A stretch of DNA of 15,820 nt, from positions 1-15,820 of the forward strand of contig CAYFPO010000035.1 in NCBI GenBank assembly GCA_964345035.1, written 5' to 3'. Both the position numbers and the translations under genes were made by a program. Under the pieces are notes generated by a model, which did no database searches, was not told where the DNA came from, and saw only the letters and a list, made by a program, of their open reading frames with translations. Numbering within the stretch: the stretch's first letter is position 1; each line of letters opens with the position of its first letter. Below, one piece after another: positions 1 to 7,738 of the stretch. Source of the DNA: CAYFPO01 sp964345035 (GTDB taxonomy: Bacteria; Fidelibacterota; Marinisomatia; SCGC-AAA003-L08; GCA-002704045).

Positions 1-14
1 GCTTGTCCACCGAA

Positions 15-30
15 GGCGGGCCTGCCCGCC
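15..30. repeat. GC-rich perfect palindrome (REP-like)
   Basis: Two 7-base arms, GGCGGGC and GCCCGCC, are separated by CT. A further GGCGGGG lies at 42-48. The GC content contrasts sharply with the AT-rich surroundings. On the minus strand the palindrome lies about 80 bases past the symporter stop, so it could protect or end that transcript, but no T-tract follows it on either strand. GC-rich palindromes of this type are often dispersed between genes in FCB and candidate-phylum genomes. That it is a repeat family here is inference, because only one copy is in the window. Confidence 0.5.
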
Positions 31-68
31 ATAGTGTTTCAGGCGGGGCTTCTATGTAAAATTTCTTT

Positions 69-106
69 GCGTCCTTGCGTTAAAAAATCTTAGCGTCTTC
101 GCATTA
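69..106. repeat. Degenerate 14-base direct repeat (GCGTC..TTA)
   Basis: GCGTCCTTGCGTTA (69-82) and GCGTCTTCGCATTA (93-106) match at 11 of 14 positions with a 24-base period. They sit immediately after the symporter stop codon. Similar 'GCGTC-TTGCG' tracts are common between genes in Bacteroidetes-like genomes, but I know no function for them. The palindrome at 15-30 is next to it, so both may belong to one intergenic repeat element. Confidence 0.45.
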
Positions 107-108
107 AG

Positions 109-1482
109 TTATACTTTTCTTTCAACTAAAAATAAAATAACCGACACAATCAATCCCGGGTACATTGGTTCAATTCCAAATGGATAGACCGGATAACCAA
201 ATTCCAAATTCAGTAATCCAAAAATAAACCAGAGTGTTGTGATCCCCAGGCTGGCTGTCATATTCCGGAGTGGTTTTTTCAATGGATTGTCATTCAGTCC
301 CAAAACCAAAGGCAGGAGCAGGACAGGTACAGCAAATGACCCTGCGGTGTACCAGAGATCTATTGCATAGGGGAAACTGTATGCCAGAAAGATTGAGAGA
401 ATTCCTGTGATTATCAGTCCAATTTGAGTGCGTTGAATGACAGAAGATGAACTTTTATTGGATAGTTTCACCAATCCGAATAGATCTTTCCCAATGGTGT
501 ATGCAGAGATGAAGGAAAAACTGTCAATGGTGGACATGATAATGGACAACAGTGCGACCAGAAATAAACCCTTTCCCAATACTGGAAGCACCACATCAGC
601 CAGTTCCAGATAGGGATTTCCACTCACATTTGCCGGGAGGATTGCTGATGCATAGATTCCAGTAAATACGGTAAGTCCATCAAAAATACACCAGCAGAGC
701 ACAGACCATGCAATGCCTCTCCGGACGGTTTTCAATGAATCGCCTGCAAAGCTCCGTTGATAAAAACCCGGATCAATGAATGTGACCATAGCAATGAACG
801 CCCAGACAATGATATATTTCCAATTCAGGTTTCCCGGTATTGCAAATGCAAATTCAGGTGTATTGGCTATGAGAAAATCAAATCCGCCATATTTGGAAAT
901 TGCCGCACTCAGTATCAACACAAATCCCGCAAACATAAGTCCAAACTGCAGTTTATCTGTTCGGACAATGGATGCAAAACCTCCCCGAAACGCATAGATC
1001 AATGAGAGTACAGTGCCGAGAATAAGTGCAGTCAACTCCGGGATATCCCACAAATGTTGGAACAGTGTCCCCAGCATTTTCAGATATGGAGCAGGGGAGG
1101 CAATAAATAATATGATTAGAATTCCAATCAGCGCAGGATATTTACCATAAGTGCTGAACAGAAATTCCGGAATGGTCCGTACATTTTTTTCAATGATTCC
1201 GGGTGCAATAATTCTGCTGAAAATGAGTGCAGCCAGATAATAGGTGAAACCGAAGATCAGCCACGTAACAATTCCATTTTCAAAAGTGAACCGACCAACT
1301 TCCAATATGCCGCCGTACCATGTGGCTACCAGTGTTGCCACAAATGCCGGGACCGTGAGTTTTCGACCGGCGAATAGATAACTCTGTTCATTCTTCCCAG
1401 ACTTCCGAAAAAAACCAATCCCCAATACTGCCAGTAAATACAGCAGAACCAGGGATTGATCTAATGTTATGAATGAAGTCAA
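109..1482 (-). CDS. Sodium:solute symporter (SSS family), probable thiamin/precursor uptake (ThiV-like)
   Basis: This 457-residue, very hydrophobic protein has the alternating membrane segments of the SSS family. Its N-terminus reads LDQSLVLLYLLAVLGIGFF, followed by the family's early 'SYLFAGRKLTVP' stretch. The hallmark 'MSTIDSFSF' (residues 316-324) in the eighth core helix carries the Ser/Thr residues that bind sodium in this fold. The start is TTG; an in-frame stop lies 24 bases upstream and leaves no ATG, and the first hydrophobic helix begins at the expected distance. The Shine-Dalgarno sequence is weak. The gene lies 42 bases after a TonB-dependent receptor that is itself led by a TPP riboswitch, so it probably belongs to that riboswitch-controlled transcript. 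SSS members called ThiV are known in TPP-regulated loci and are proposed to import thiamin or its pyrimidine precursor HMP. The family is clear. The substrate is inferred from context and could instead be another vitamin or sugar. Confidence 0.88.
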   Translation of the reverse strand: MTSFITLDQSLVLLYLLAVLGIGFFRKSGKNEQSYLFAGRKLTVPAFVATLVATWYGGILEVGRFTFENGIVTWLIFGFTYYLAALIFSRIIAPGIIEKNVRTIPEFLFSTYGKYPALIGILIILFIASPAPYLKMLGTLFQHLWDIPELTALILGTVLSLIYAFRGGFASIVRTDKLQFGLMFAGFVLILSAAISKYGGFDFLIANTPEFAFAIPGNLNWKYIIVWAFIAMVTFIDPGFYQRSFAGDSLKTVRRGIAWSVLCWCIFDGLTVFTGIYASAILPANVSGNPYLELADVVLPVLGKGLFLVALLSIIMSTIDSFSFISAYTIGKDLFGLVKLSNKSSSSVIQRTQIGLIITGILSIFLAYSFPYAIDLWYTAGSFAVPVLLLPLVLGLNDNPLKKPLRNMTASLGITTLWFIFGLLNLEFGYPVYPFGIEPMYPGLIVSVILFLVERKV

Positions 1483-1524
1483 CTTACTCAGGTAAACTTT
1501 TGGTTAGATTGACATTCAATCACT

Positions 1525-3751
1525 TTAGTATTGATATTTTAAAGTCAATCCATAGTGCAGCGGATCACCATAACTGAGATACAGTTTATCCGGATATTCG
1601 TGGTCTTGCAATTCTTCATTCCAGATGGGCTCATTTCCAAAGTAGAATCCACGGGTTGCATAGCGTGTGTCCAGGATATTTTTACCCCACAATGAAACAA
1701 CCCAATTACCGTATTCAATACCTGTGTTGAAATTCACCAATTGATAAGCTTTGGATTTTTGATTGTGACTGTCTGAAAAATAATAGGTATCCTTGCCGGT
1801 CAGCTCTAAGTCAGCAAAGAATCCGGAACTGTGAGTGTAATGTGTCCCCACAGAAAAGTTATACTTTGGCGCCATAGCCTGTTCTCTGTCACCCAAAATG
1901 ATTACTGTGGAGGTATCTTCCCGGAATTCATACTGATCTATATGAGTTTTCAATATTCCAAGAGTTGACCTGAAAGTCAGGTTTTCATTCAGTTTAAATT
2001 GCCCGTCAAATTCCGCACCGCTATTGGTACCGGAAGCAGCATTGGATGTATAGTAATAAAAACTATTTGGATTTCCATCTTCCTGCTGACTGGAAATCTG
2101 AACCTGCTGATCATTCCGGTTCATAGTAAATACAGTGAAATTTGCAATTACATCTGAGGAAGTGTATTTGATTCCAGCTTCCAGGTTGGTGTTAAACTCC
2201 GGATCATATAACCGACTGTTTTCAGACAAATTTGGATTTTGATTAATCCCGCCGGATTTATACCCTTTAGATATACTGCTGAATAGTTTAAATTCCTGAT
2301 TCAAGTCAAATACAACACCCAATTTTCCGCCATTGAATGAGTGTTGGACTTCCTTTTCAACCGTGGGTATTTCCATATAACTGTAGGAAGCCCAATCATA
2401 ATTCAATCCGTTGCTGTTGTAAACAGTGGTTTCATTTTCAGATCTCAAATTGAGGATTACATTCAAATTGTCTGCTGCATTAAATTTTATTTGACCGTAT
2501 AGTGAAACATTTTCCAAATCAAATTTACTTTTTAATGATGTTGCATCACCTCCAAACAAATAACCATCCGCTTCATCTATTTCAATAGTGGTAGAAGTAT
2601 AATACCCGGTTACCCAGGAAAGTCGAGGAGTTTTCCGGGACGAAATTCTGACTTCGTGAGTTTTCCGCTTCCGGTTACGATTGGTTTTATCATAAAAACT
2701 GTATTCCCACCAGGTAACTGCAGGATCAAAATTATAAGGATTTTCGAGCCAGAAGTCATTGTTTGCCCAATCGCCATCGTAACTGTGCTCCAATTCAGTA
2801 GTTGAAGTTGTATATTGATAATAGGCATCTACCCCAAATAAGTCAGTATTTTGTAATTTCAAAGATCTTGCAACAGATTTTTGAGAATCCATTCCTTGTT
2901 CGTCAGAATAGGTAATAAGATTTTCATTGTTATCCACAGCCCAGGCGTCATANNNNNNNNNNNNNNNNNNNNNNNNNNNNNNNNNNNNNNNNNNNNNNNN
3001 NNNNNNNNNNNNNNNNNNNNNNNNNNNNNNNNNNNNNNNNNNNNNNNNNNNNGCCAGTATAAAATGGAGTTGGTTCAGCAGAAGTAATATTAATCAATCC
3101 TGCCATGGCATTTGGTCCATAAATCGATGACTGTGGTCCATTGAACACTTCAACCTGTTGTGCATCAAACAGCATTCCGGTCATACCGATCCCGCTGAAA
3201 TCAATGCCGTCCACCATAAATCCCACGGAAAAGTTCGGTGCCCCTTCACCGGTATACTGACTACGTTCACCAATACCGCGAATCTGGAAATACCGAGGTC
3301 TGGATGTACCGGAAGCATAATTCAGATTGGGTATTAAGTCAATCAGGGACTGAAAATGATTTTCACTTCTCTGGTTTAATTCCCGATTTCCAAACACTGT
3401 TATGGATGCAGGGGTGTCCTGCAAATTTTGATTTCCAAATTCCGCACGAACCAGTATTTCGTTTCCATTCACAATTGCTGATTTCAATTGAATGAGTTCG
3501 GGTAAATGACTTCCCGGAATGGTTATATCATAGTAACCGATATGACTCAGTGTAATAACTGCATTTTCTTCCATTGTCAGGTGAAAGGTGCCGTCATACA
3601 GGGTTTCCGTGCCCGTTGTTCCGGAATACACATTAACACCGGGAATGGGATGGTTCTGTTCGTCAACCACCTTACCGGTGACTGTGATGGGATTTGATAC
3701 GGAAATTGAAAGAAATGAGATGAGAATGAAGATTGATTTATTGATTTTCAT
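1525..3751 (-). CDS. TonB-dependent outer-membrane receptor, TPP-riboswitch controlled, interrupted by assembly gap
   Basis: One gene is read as two open halves on either side of 100 N. The 5' half codes for a signal peptide (residues 1-19), a carboxypeptidase-regulatory-like beta domain (about 23-92, with 'VTGKVVDEQNHPIPGVNVY') and the plug domain (about 110-233, with 'RYFQIRGIGERSQYTGEG', 'FMVDGIDF' and 'VEVFNGPQSSIYGPNAMAG'). The 3' half starts at the gap ('YDAWAVDNNENLITYSDE') and holds the beta-barrel, with 'GYKSGGINQNP' and 'LWGKNILDTRYATRGF', ending in an aromatic 'LKYQY' as outer-membrane barrels do. The two halves differ in frame by one base across the N run, which means nothing because 100 N is a placeholder. 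The start ATG has GGAGG 8 bases upstream, and this lies inside the TPP aptamer. The protein would bind a thiamin-related ligand and pass it to the periplasm using TonB energy. The ligand is inferred from the riboswitch; the family is certain. Confidence 0.93.
2953..3052. other. Assembly gap (100 N)
   Basis: Exactly 100 undetermined bases lie inside the TonB-dependent receptor, between the end of the plug and the first barrel strands. The round number indicates a scaffolding placeholder of unknown true length. From typical receptors, roughly 100 residues of early barrel are likely missing, so the true gap may be longer than 100 bases (inference). Confidence 0.98.
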
Positions 3752-3752
3752 T

Positions 3753-3856
3753 TTGTTTTCCTCCGCTAGTATAATCTAGATCAGGTTCAAGGGTGTGTTC
3801 TCAGCTGATTCCCTCTGGTAGCTTTACTTTGATACCGAAATCAGCACCCCTAACAA
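3753..3856 (-). promoter_or_regulatory. TPP riboswitch (THI element)
   Basis: Reading the minus strand, all conserved parts are present in order: P1 TTGTT (3856-3852), AGGGGTGC, the P2/P3 stem GCTGATT (3845-3839) with AATCAGC (3810-3804), the pyrimidine-sensing GCTGAGA, ACCC-TTGAACCTGATC, the P5 hairpin CTAG-attata-CTAG, GCGGAGGAA, and P1' AACAA (3757-3753). In this family TPP binding closes P1 and the junction. Here the Shine-Dalgarno GGAGG (3764-3760) is part of the aptamer core, and the ATG follows P1' after one base. Ligand binding should therefore block ribosome access directly, giving translational shut-off. It controls the receptor and probably the symporter behind it. Confidence 0.96.
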
Positions 3857-3861
3857 CGGGT

Positions 3862-3869
3862 AAAAGTTA
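3862..3869 (-). promoter_or_regulatory. Candidate Bacteroidetes-type -7 element for the riboswitch transcript
   Basis: On the minus strand TAACTTTT resembles the Bacteroidetes -7 consensus TAnnTTTG (7 of 8 positions). It would place the transcript start close to 3855, at the first paired base of the riboswitch. I see no convincing TTTG -33 box upstream, where the heptamer repeat lies, so this is only a candidate. Confidence 0.3.
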
Positions 3870-3870
3870 A

Positions 3871-3898
3871 GAATGAAGAATGAAAAATGAAAAATTAA
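3871..3898. repeat. 7-base tandem repeat, four copies
   Basis: GAATGAA, GAATGAA, AAATGAA and AAATTAA follow one another with a strict 7-base period between the two divergent genes. The preceding AAGTTAA may be a fifth, decayed copy. Similar A-rich heptamer tracts are often seen between Bacteroidetes genes. The tract lies where upstream promoter elements of the riboswitch transcript would be. Confidence 0.6.
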
Positions 3899-3961
3899 AT
3901 TTCATAGATTTCCTTTTATTCCAATATGGAGGTGGTACTCACTTGCTCTAAATTTACAGGG

Positions 3962-4942
3962 ATGACATTAGCTCAATTTGATACACAATATATTGATAAA
4001 GGAATTAATCGCCTCGCGGGAATAGATGAAGCCGGCAGAGGTCCACTCGCCGGACCGGTAGTAGCTGCTGCTGTAATGTTTTCTGTTGGATATGAATTGG
4101 AAGGGATTAAAGATTCCAAAAAATTGACCGCCAAAAAAAGAGAAACCCTGTTTGAAGAAATTCAAAAAAATGCAGAAGGTATTGGAATTGGGATCGTTCA
4201 CGAAAAAGAAATTGATAGTATAAATATTCTGCAAGCAACATATAAGGCGATGAAAATCGCCATCGGTAAGCTCAAACCAGTCCCTGACAAAATTTTAATC
4301 GACGGACCTCGGGGAGAAATTTCCCATTACAACACCGAATACATCGTGGACGGAGATGATAAAAGTCAATGTATTGCCGCCGCATCCATAATTGCAAAAG
4401 TGACCCGGGATTCAATAATGACTGCTTACGATAAGGTGTATCCGGAATACGGATTTGCCAGACATAAGGGCTATGGGACCAAATTCCACCTGGAAGCAAT
4501 CCGTGAAAACAAAGCAACTGCCATCCATCGAAAATCTTTTCAGCCGGTAAAACCCCATCTGCCAGCATATTCATATTTTAACACACCGCAGAAACTGGGA
4601 AGACTGGGTGAACAATTGGCGGCTACGGGATTGGTGAAGAAAGGGTGTGAAATACTGGCAATGAATTATCGTGTCCATCAGGTGGGGGAGATTGACATTA
4701 TTCATCAGGAAGGAGATGAACTGGTTTTTTCTGAAGTAAAAACCCTTGCAGACGGGAAAGGCTGGGGAGATCCCAAGGATCAGATCGATGTGAAGAAACG
4801 TGACAGAATAATGAATGCTGCACAGTCATTTCTTGATGAAAAAGGACTCGAACAGAACCTTCGTTTTGATGTAATTTCCGTCCGTTTTTCTGGGACAAAA
4901 CCACATATTTCAAGAAACAAAGGCGGACTTACAAATTATTAG
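3962..4942 (+). CDS. rnhB-yraN: Ribonuclease HII fused to YraN (UPF0102) nuclease-like domain
   Basis: The first part (about residues 17-205) is RNase HII, which cuts RNA in RNA-DNA hybrids and starts removal of misincorporated ribonucleotides. The DEDD metal ligands are visible: D22 and E23 in 'GIDEAGRGPLAGPV', D114 in 'LIDGP' and D132 in 'DGDDKS', followed by 'IAAASIIAKVTRD' and 'HKGYGT'. The second part (about 211-326) is a YraN/UPF0102 domain, a predicted restriction-endonuclease-like fold, with 'GRLGEQLAA', 'GEIDII' (E243, D245) and 'VFSEVKT' (E258, K260). The stop codon comes only after both domains, so this is a true fusion. The two genes are usually separate neighbours in bacteria. 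I chose ATG 3962 because RNase HII usually has 15-20 residues before the DEAGRG motif; an in-frame ATG at 3926 would add 12 unusual residues, and neither has a good ribosome binding site. The end overlaps the next gene's likely start. Confidence 0.93.
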   Translation: MTLAQFDTQYIDKGINRLAGIDEAGRGPLAGPVVAAAVMFSVGYELEGIKDSKKLTAKKRETLFEEIQKNAEGIGIGIVHEKEIDSINILQATYKAMKIAIGKLKPVPDKILIDGPRGEISHYNTEYIVDGDDKSQCIAAASIIAKVTRDSIMTAYDKVYPEYGFARHKGYGTKFHLEAIRENKATAIHRKSFQPVKPHLPAYSYFNTPQKLGRLGEQLAATGLVKKGCEILAMNYRVHQVGEIDIIHQEGDELVFSEVKTLADGKGWGDPKDQIDVKKRDRIMNAAQSFLDEKGLEQNLRFDVISVRFSGTKPHISRNKGGLTNY

Positions 4943-6620
4943 ACATCTTATTTTATACTGTATTTGTGCAGCATTTGTATTTGCACGTGTTCCCGATGCA
5001 TCCGGGTATAATGGTGCAGTGACATCCTCAAACAAATTTGCTTCTCAAGCCGGGATTGACATCCTCAAATCAGGGGGAAACGCCATTGATGCTGCGGTGG
5101 CAGTGGGTTTTGCATTAGCAGTTACCCACCCCGGTGCAGGTAATATTGGCGGCGGTGGATTTATGGTGATTCGATTGGCAGATGGTACGGTTACTACCAT
5201 TGATTTCAGAGAGACTGCCCCAATGGCAGCCCATAGAAATATGTTTCTGGATGATGATGGAAATGTGGTTCCCGGAAAAAGCTGGAATACTGCCTGGGCT
5301 GCCGGTGTGCCCGGATCAGTTGACGGATTTGGAAAAGTCCACGAATTATATGGTCAATTACCGTGGAAATCCGTTCTGGATCCCGCTATCTCACTGGCTA
5401 AAGATGGCTATCCCCTGGATTACAAAAGTGTCATTGCATTCCGAAAATACAGAAATTATCTATCACAGGATTCTGTTACTAAATCCATTTTTACCGGTTC
5501 AAAAGGAATCCTGTGTATCAGTGAAAAATTCACACAGCCGGATCTTGCTGCAACACTCTCCCGTATAAGAGATTATGGTCACAGAGAATTCTACGAAGGA
5601 CTGACCGCAACTTATATTATGCAATGCATGGACAGGACAGGTGGTCTTATCACATTTGATGATTTATTGAATTACAGCTCTGTAATCAGAGAACCAGTCT
5701 CTTTCGATTATCGCGGTTTTACAATTCATTCCATGCCGCCACCCTCATCCGGTGGAATTGCACTTGCGGGAATTTTAAATCAGATTGAAAATATAGATAT
5801 GGATGCATTGAAATACCATGGATCAGATCATATTCAGGTGATTGCAGAAGCGGAGCGGAATGTATATGCAGACAGAGCCTATTTTCTGGGAGATATGGAT
5901 TTTGTTCCAGTTCCCATTCAAAAACTGGTATCACAGGATTATGCTGATACCCGATGGTCGGAAATTGATTTTTCTTCTGCTGGCAGGAGTGCAAATATCG
6001 TCCACGGGGACATACCATTCCATTACAAAGAAAGTGAAGAAACCACACATTATTCAGTAACAGACAAATGGGGGAATGCAGTGAGTGTAACAACCACTAT
6101 CAATGGCTGGTTCGGGAATGGTATTACTGTGGATCATGCTGGATTTCTACTTAACAATGAAATGGATGATTTTTCATCCAAACCCGGAGTTCCCAATGCC
6201 TATGGATTGGTAGGAGCTGAAGCCAATGCCATTGCCCCTAATAAACGGATGCTGAGTTCCATGACACCTACAATTGTTGAGGATTCAGATGGAGAATTAT
6301 TCCTGGTGGCAGGGTCGCCGGGAGGATCTACCATAATCACAACAGTTGCTCAAATTATTATGAATGTGATTGATTTCGATATGAATCTGGAGTCAGCCGT
6401 AGAATCACCCAGATTTCACCATCAATGGCTGCCGGATGTGATCTTTCACGAATGGGGTGGTGTGAGACCATTGGATAAAATAAAACTGTTAAATCTTGGC
6501 TATGATTTCAAATTCAGATCTTCAATTGGTGAGGCAAACTGCATTCATTTTGACAGCGAAAAAGGAAAATTTTATGCCAGCAGTGACAGCAGAAGAATGG
6601 CATCAGCAAAGGCATATTAA
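4938..6620 (+). CDS. ggt: Gamma-glutamyltranspeptidase, periplasmic, probable ATT start
   Basis: This enzyme cleaves the gamma-glutamyl bond of glutathione and related peptides in the periplasm. It is made as a proenzyme that cuts itself before a Thr, which then becomes the nucleophile. The E. coli-like features are all present: 'GGNAIDAAVA', 'GNIGGGGFMV', the cleavage and nucleophile site 'EETTHYSVTD' (second Thr, residue 370), 'LLNNEMDDFS', 'LSSMTPT', 'GSPGGS' and 'PRFHHQWLPD'. GTG 5019 would start inside the conserved 'GAVTSSN' strand and would leave no export signal. The frame stays open upstream and encodes a good signal peptide (RHLILYCICAAFVFA), but has no ATG, GTG or TTG back to the stop at 4872. 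ATT 4938 overlaps the previous stop (ATTAG), has AAAGGCGGA 10 bases upstream and gives 560 residues, close to the E. coli enzyme. A sequencing error or frameshift is the alternative. Confidence 0.94.
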   Translation: MRHLILYCICAAFVFARVPDASGYNGAVTSSNKFASQAGIDILKSGGNAIDAAVAVGFALAVTHPGAGNIGGGGFMVIRLADGTVTTIDFRETAPMAAHRNMFLDDDGNVVPGKSWNTAWAAGVPGSVDGFGKVHELYGQLPWKSVLDPAISLAKDGYPLDYKSVIAFRKYRNYLSQDSVTKSIFTGSKGILCISEKFTQPDLAATLSRIRDYGHREFYEGLTATYIMQCMDRTGGLITFDDLLNYSSVIREPVSFDYRGFTIHSMPPPSSGGIALAGILNQIENIDMDALKYHGSDHIQVIAEAERNVYADRAYFLGDMDFVPVPIQKLVSQDYADTRWSEIDFSSAGRSANIVHGDIPFHYKESEETTHYSVTDKWGNAVSVTTTINGWFGNGITVDHAGFLLNNEMDDFSSKPGVPNAYGLVGAEANAIAPNKRMLSSMTPTIVEDSDGELFLVAGSPGGSTIITTVAQIIMNVIDFDMNLESAVESPRFHHQWLPDVIFHEWGGVRPLDKIKLLNLGYDFKFRSSIGEANCIHFDSEKGKFYASSDSRRMASAKAY

Positions 6621-6622
6621 TA

Positions 6623-7720
6623 TTGGCTGAATCAAAACAAAAAATATTAGGATTACCACAAAAGTTCTGGTATGAACTCAAGGTATTGTTTGTATTGGTA
6701 ATCATTGCATTTACCATTAAAGCCACACTGGTAGAAGTATATATTGTTCCCACCGGATCTATGGAAAATACCATCCTCACCGGTGATCTGTTGATAGGGA
6801 ATAAATTTGTGTACGGTATGCGGACACCCGTCTGGGTAGGACTTCCTTATTCCCGTATCGGTTTTAAAATCCCCTGGATGCGGCTGCCTGCGTTTCAGAA
6901 AGTGGAAAATGGGGATGTGACTATTTTTGAATTCCCCAGGGACCCATTCCAGAAATATGTAAAGCGGTGCATCGGAATTCCCGGAGACATAATCAGAACA
7001 GAAGACAGGCAGATATATATAAATGATTCTTTAATGGTGTTCCCGGTGGAAGGAAAGCACATCAATAATAGAAAATTACCAACGGATAAAACCCAAGGTT
7101 CAATATGGCCGTATTTTACTGGAAATATGGATAACCTCAGAACATTTACCGTTCCGTATAAAGGCATGAATATCAATTTTCAGGATGTGGATGATTGGAC
7201 TTCCATGATCACACTGTTGGTACAGGATGGCAACTACGTTGAATTTGCCGGGAAAAGCTTTACGGTTATAGACCCCAACGAAATCGGAAGGATGCACGGA
7301 TTTCTCAAATACAAGTTACTCGGATTTTTCAGATCACCACGAGGAAAACAGGAAGTGAGAGTACAGGCAGATAAAGCCAGGGCAAAACATATACAGGAGT
7401 TGAGAAGCGAGAACAGGGAAAAAAATATTTACAATCCCTGGGAAGTCTCATTTGCTAATGCCGATAATGATCTCATACTGGATAATCTGAAATTGAATGG
7501 AGTTTCCGTTCGGGATATTCATTCCTACCAACTACAGCACGATTTTTATTTTTTCATGGGAGATAATCGGGATAACAGCTATGATTCCAGATTCTGGGGT
7601 TTTGTTCCGGATAATCAAGTGTTGGGAAATCCGGTGTTTTCGGTACTCAACATTTTCAATTTTAGTCAATTATTTTCAAAGAATTGGGATAAATTCCTAC
7701 GGTTCAAAGTAGTATCCTGA
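6623..7720 (+). CDS. lepB: Signal peptidase I with large insert
   Basis: This inner-membrane serine protease cuts signal peptides from exported proteins, which here would include the neighbouring secreted enzymes. One membrane helix (about residues 18-37) is followed by 'PTGSMENTI' with nucleophile S46, then 'YVKRCIGIPGD' with general base K114, and the late box 'MGDNRDNSYDSRFWG' (from 312). Between the Lys box and the GDNR box lie about 180 residues. Part of this ('FTVPYKGMNIN...', from about 175) resembles the Bacteroidetes-type insert, and a further basic, helix-prone stretch (about 225-275) is extra. At 365 residues it is longer than many bacterial versions. The start is TTG, 2 bases after the ggt stop, with AAGG 10 bases upstream, so translation is probably coupled to ggt. 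Confidence 0.93.
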   Translation: MAESKQKILGLPQKFWYELKVLFVLVIIAFTIKATLVEVYIVPTGSMENTILTGDLLIGNKFVYGMRTPVWVGLPYSRIGFKIPWMRLPAFQKVENGDVTIFEFPRDPFQKYVKRCIGIPGDIIRTEDRQIYINDSLMVFPVEGKHINNRKLPTDKTQGSIWPYFTGNMDNLRTFTVPYKGMNINFQDVDDWTSMITLLVQDGNYVEFAGKSFTVIDPNEIGRMHGFLKYKLLGFFRSPRGKQEVRVQADKARAKHIQELRSENREKNIYNPWEVSFANADNDLILDNLKLNGVSVRDIHSYQLQHDFYFFMGDNRDNSYDSRFWGFVPDNQVLGNPVFSVLNIFNFSQLFSKNWDKFLRFKVVS

Positions 7721-7738
7721 TTAAATTTTCATAATAAT

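Noticed and set aside
15..30. Palindrome as an intrinsic terminator of the minus-strand operon
   Set aside because: No T-tract follows on the minus strand; kept as a repeat.
1525..3751. Frameshifted or pseudogene receptor
   Set aside because: The apparent frame change falls exactly on the 100-N placeholder; both halves are well conserved and open.
3926..3961. ATG 3926 as the start of the RNase HII-YraN fusion
   Set aside because: The extra 12 residues (MEVVLTCSKFTG) do not look like an RNase HII N-terminus and no ribosome site precedes it; kept as an alternative only.
5019..5021. GTG as the start of gamma-glutamyltranspeptidase
   Set aside because: It would cut into the conserved GAV/TSSN strand and remove the in-frame signal peptide encoded just upstream.
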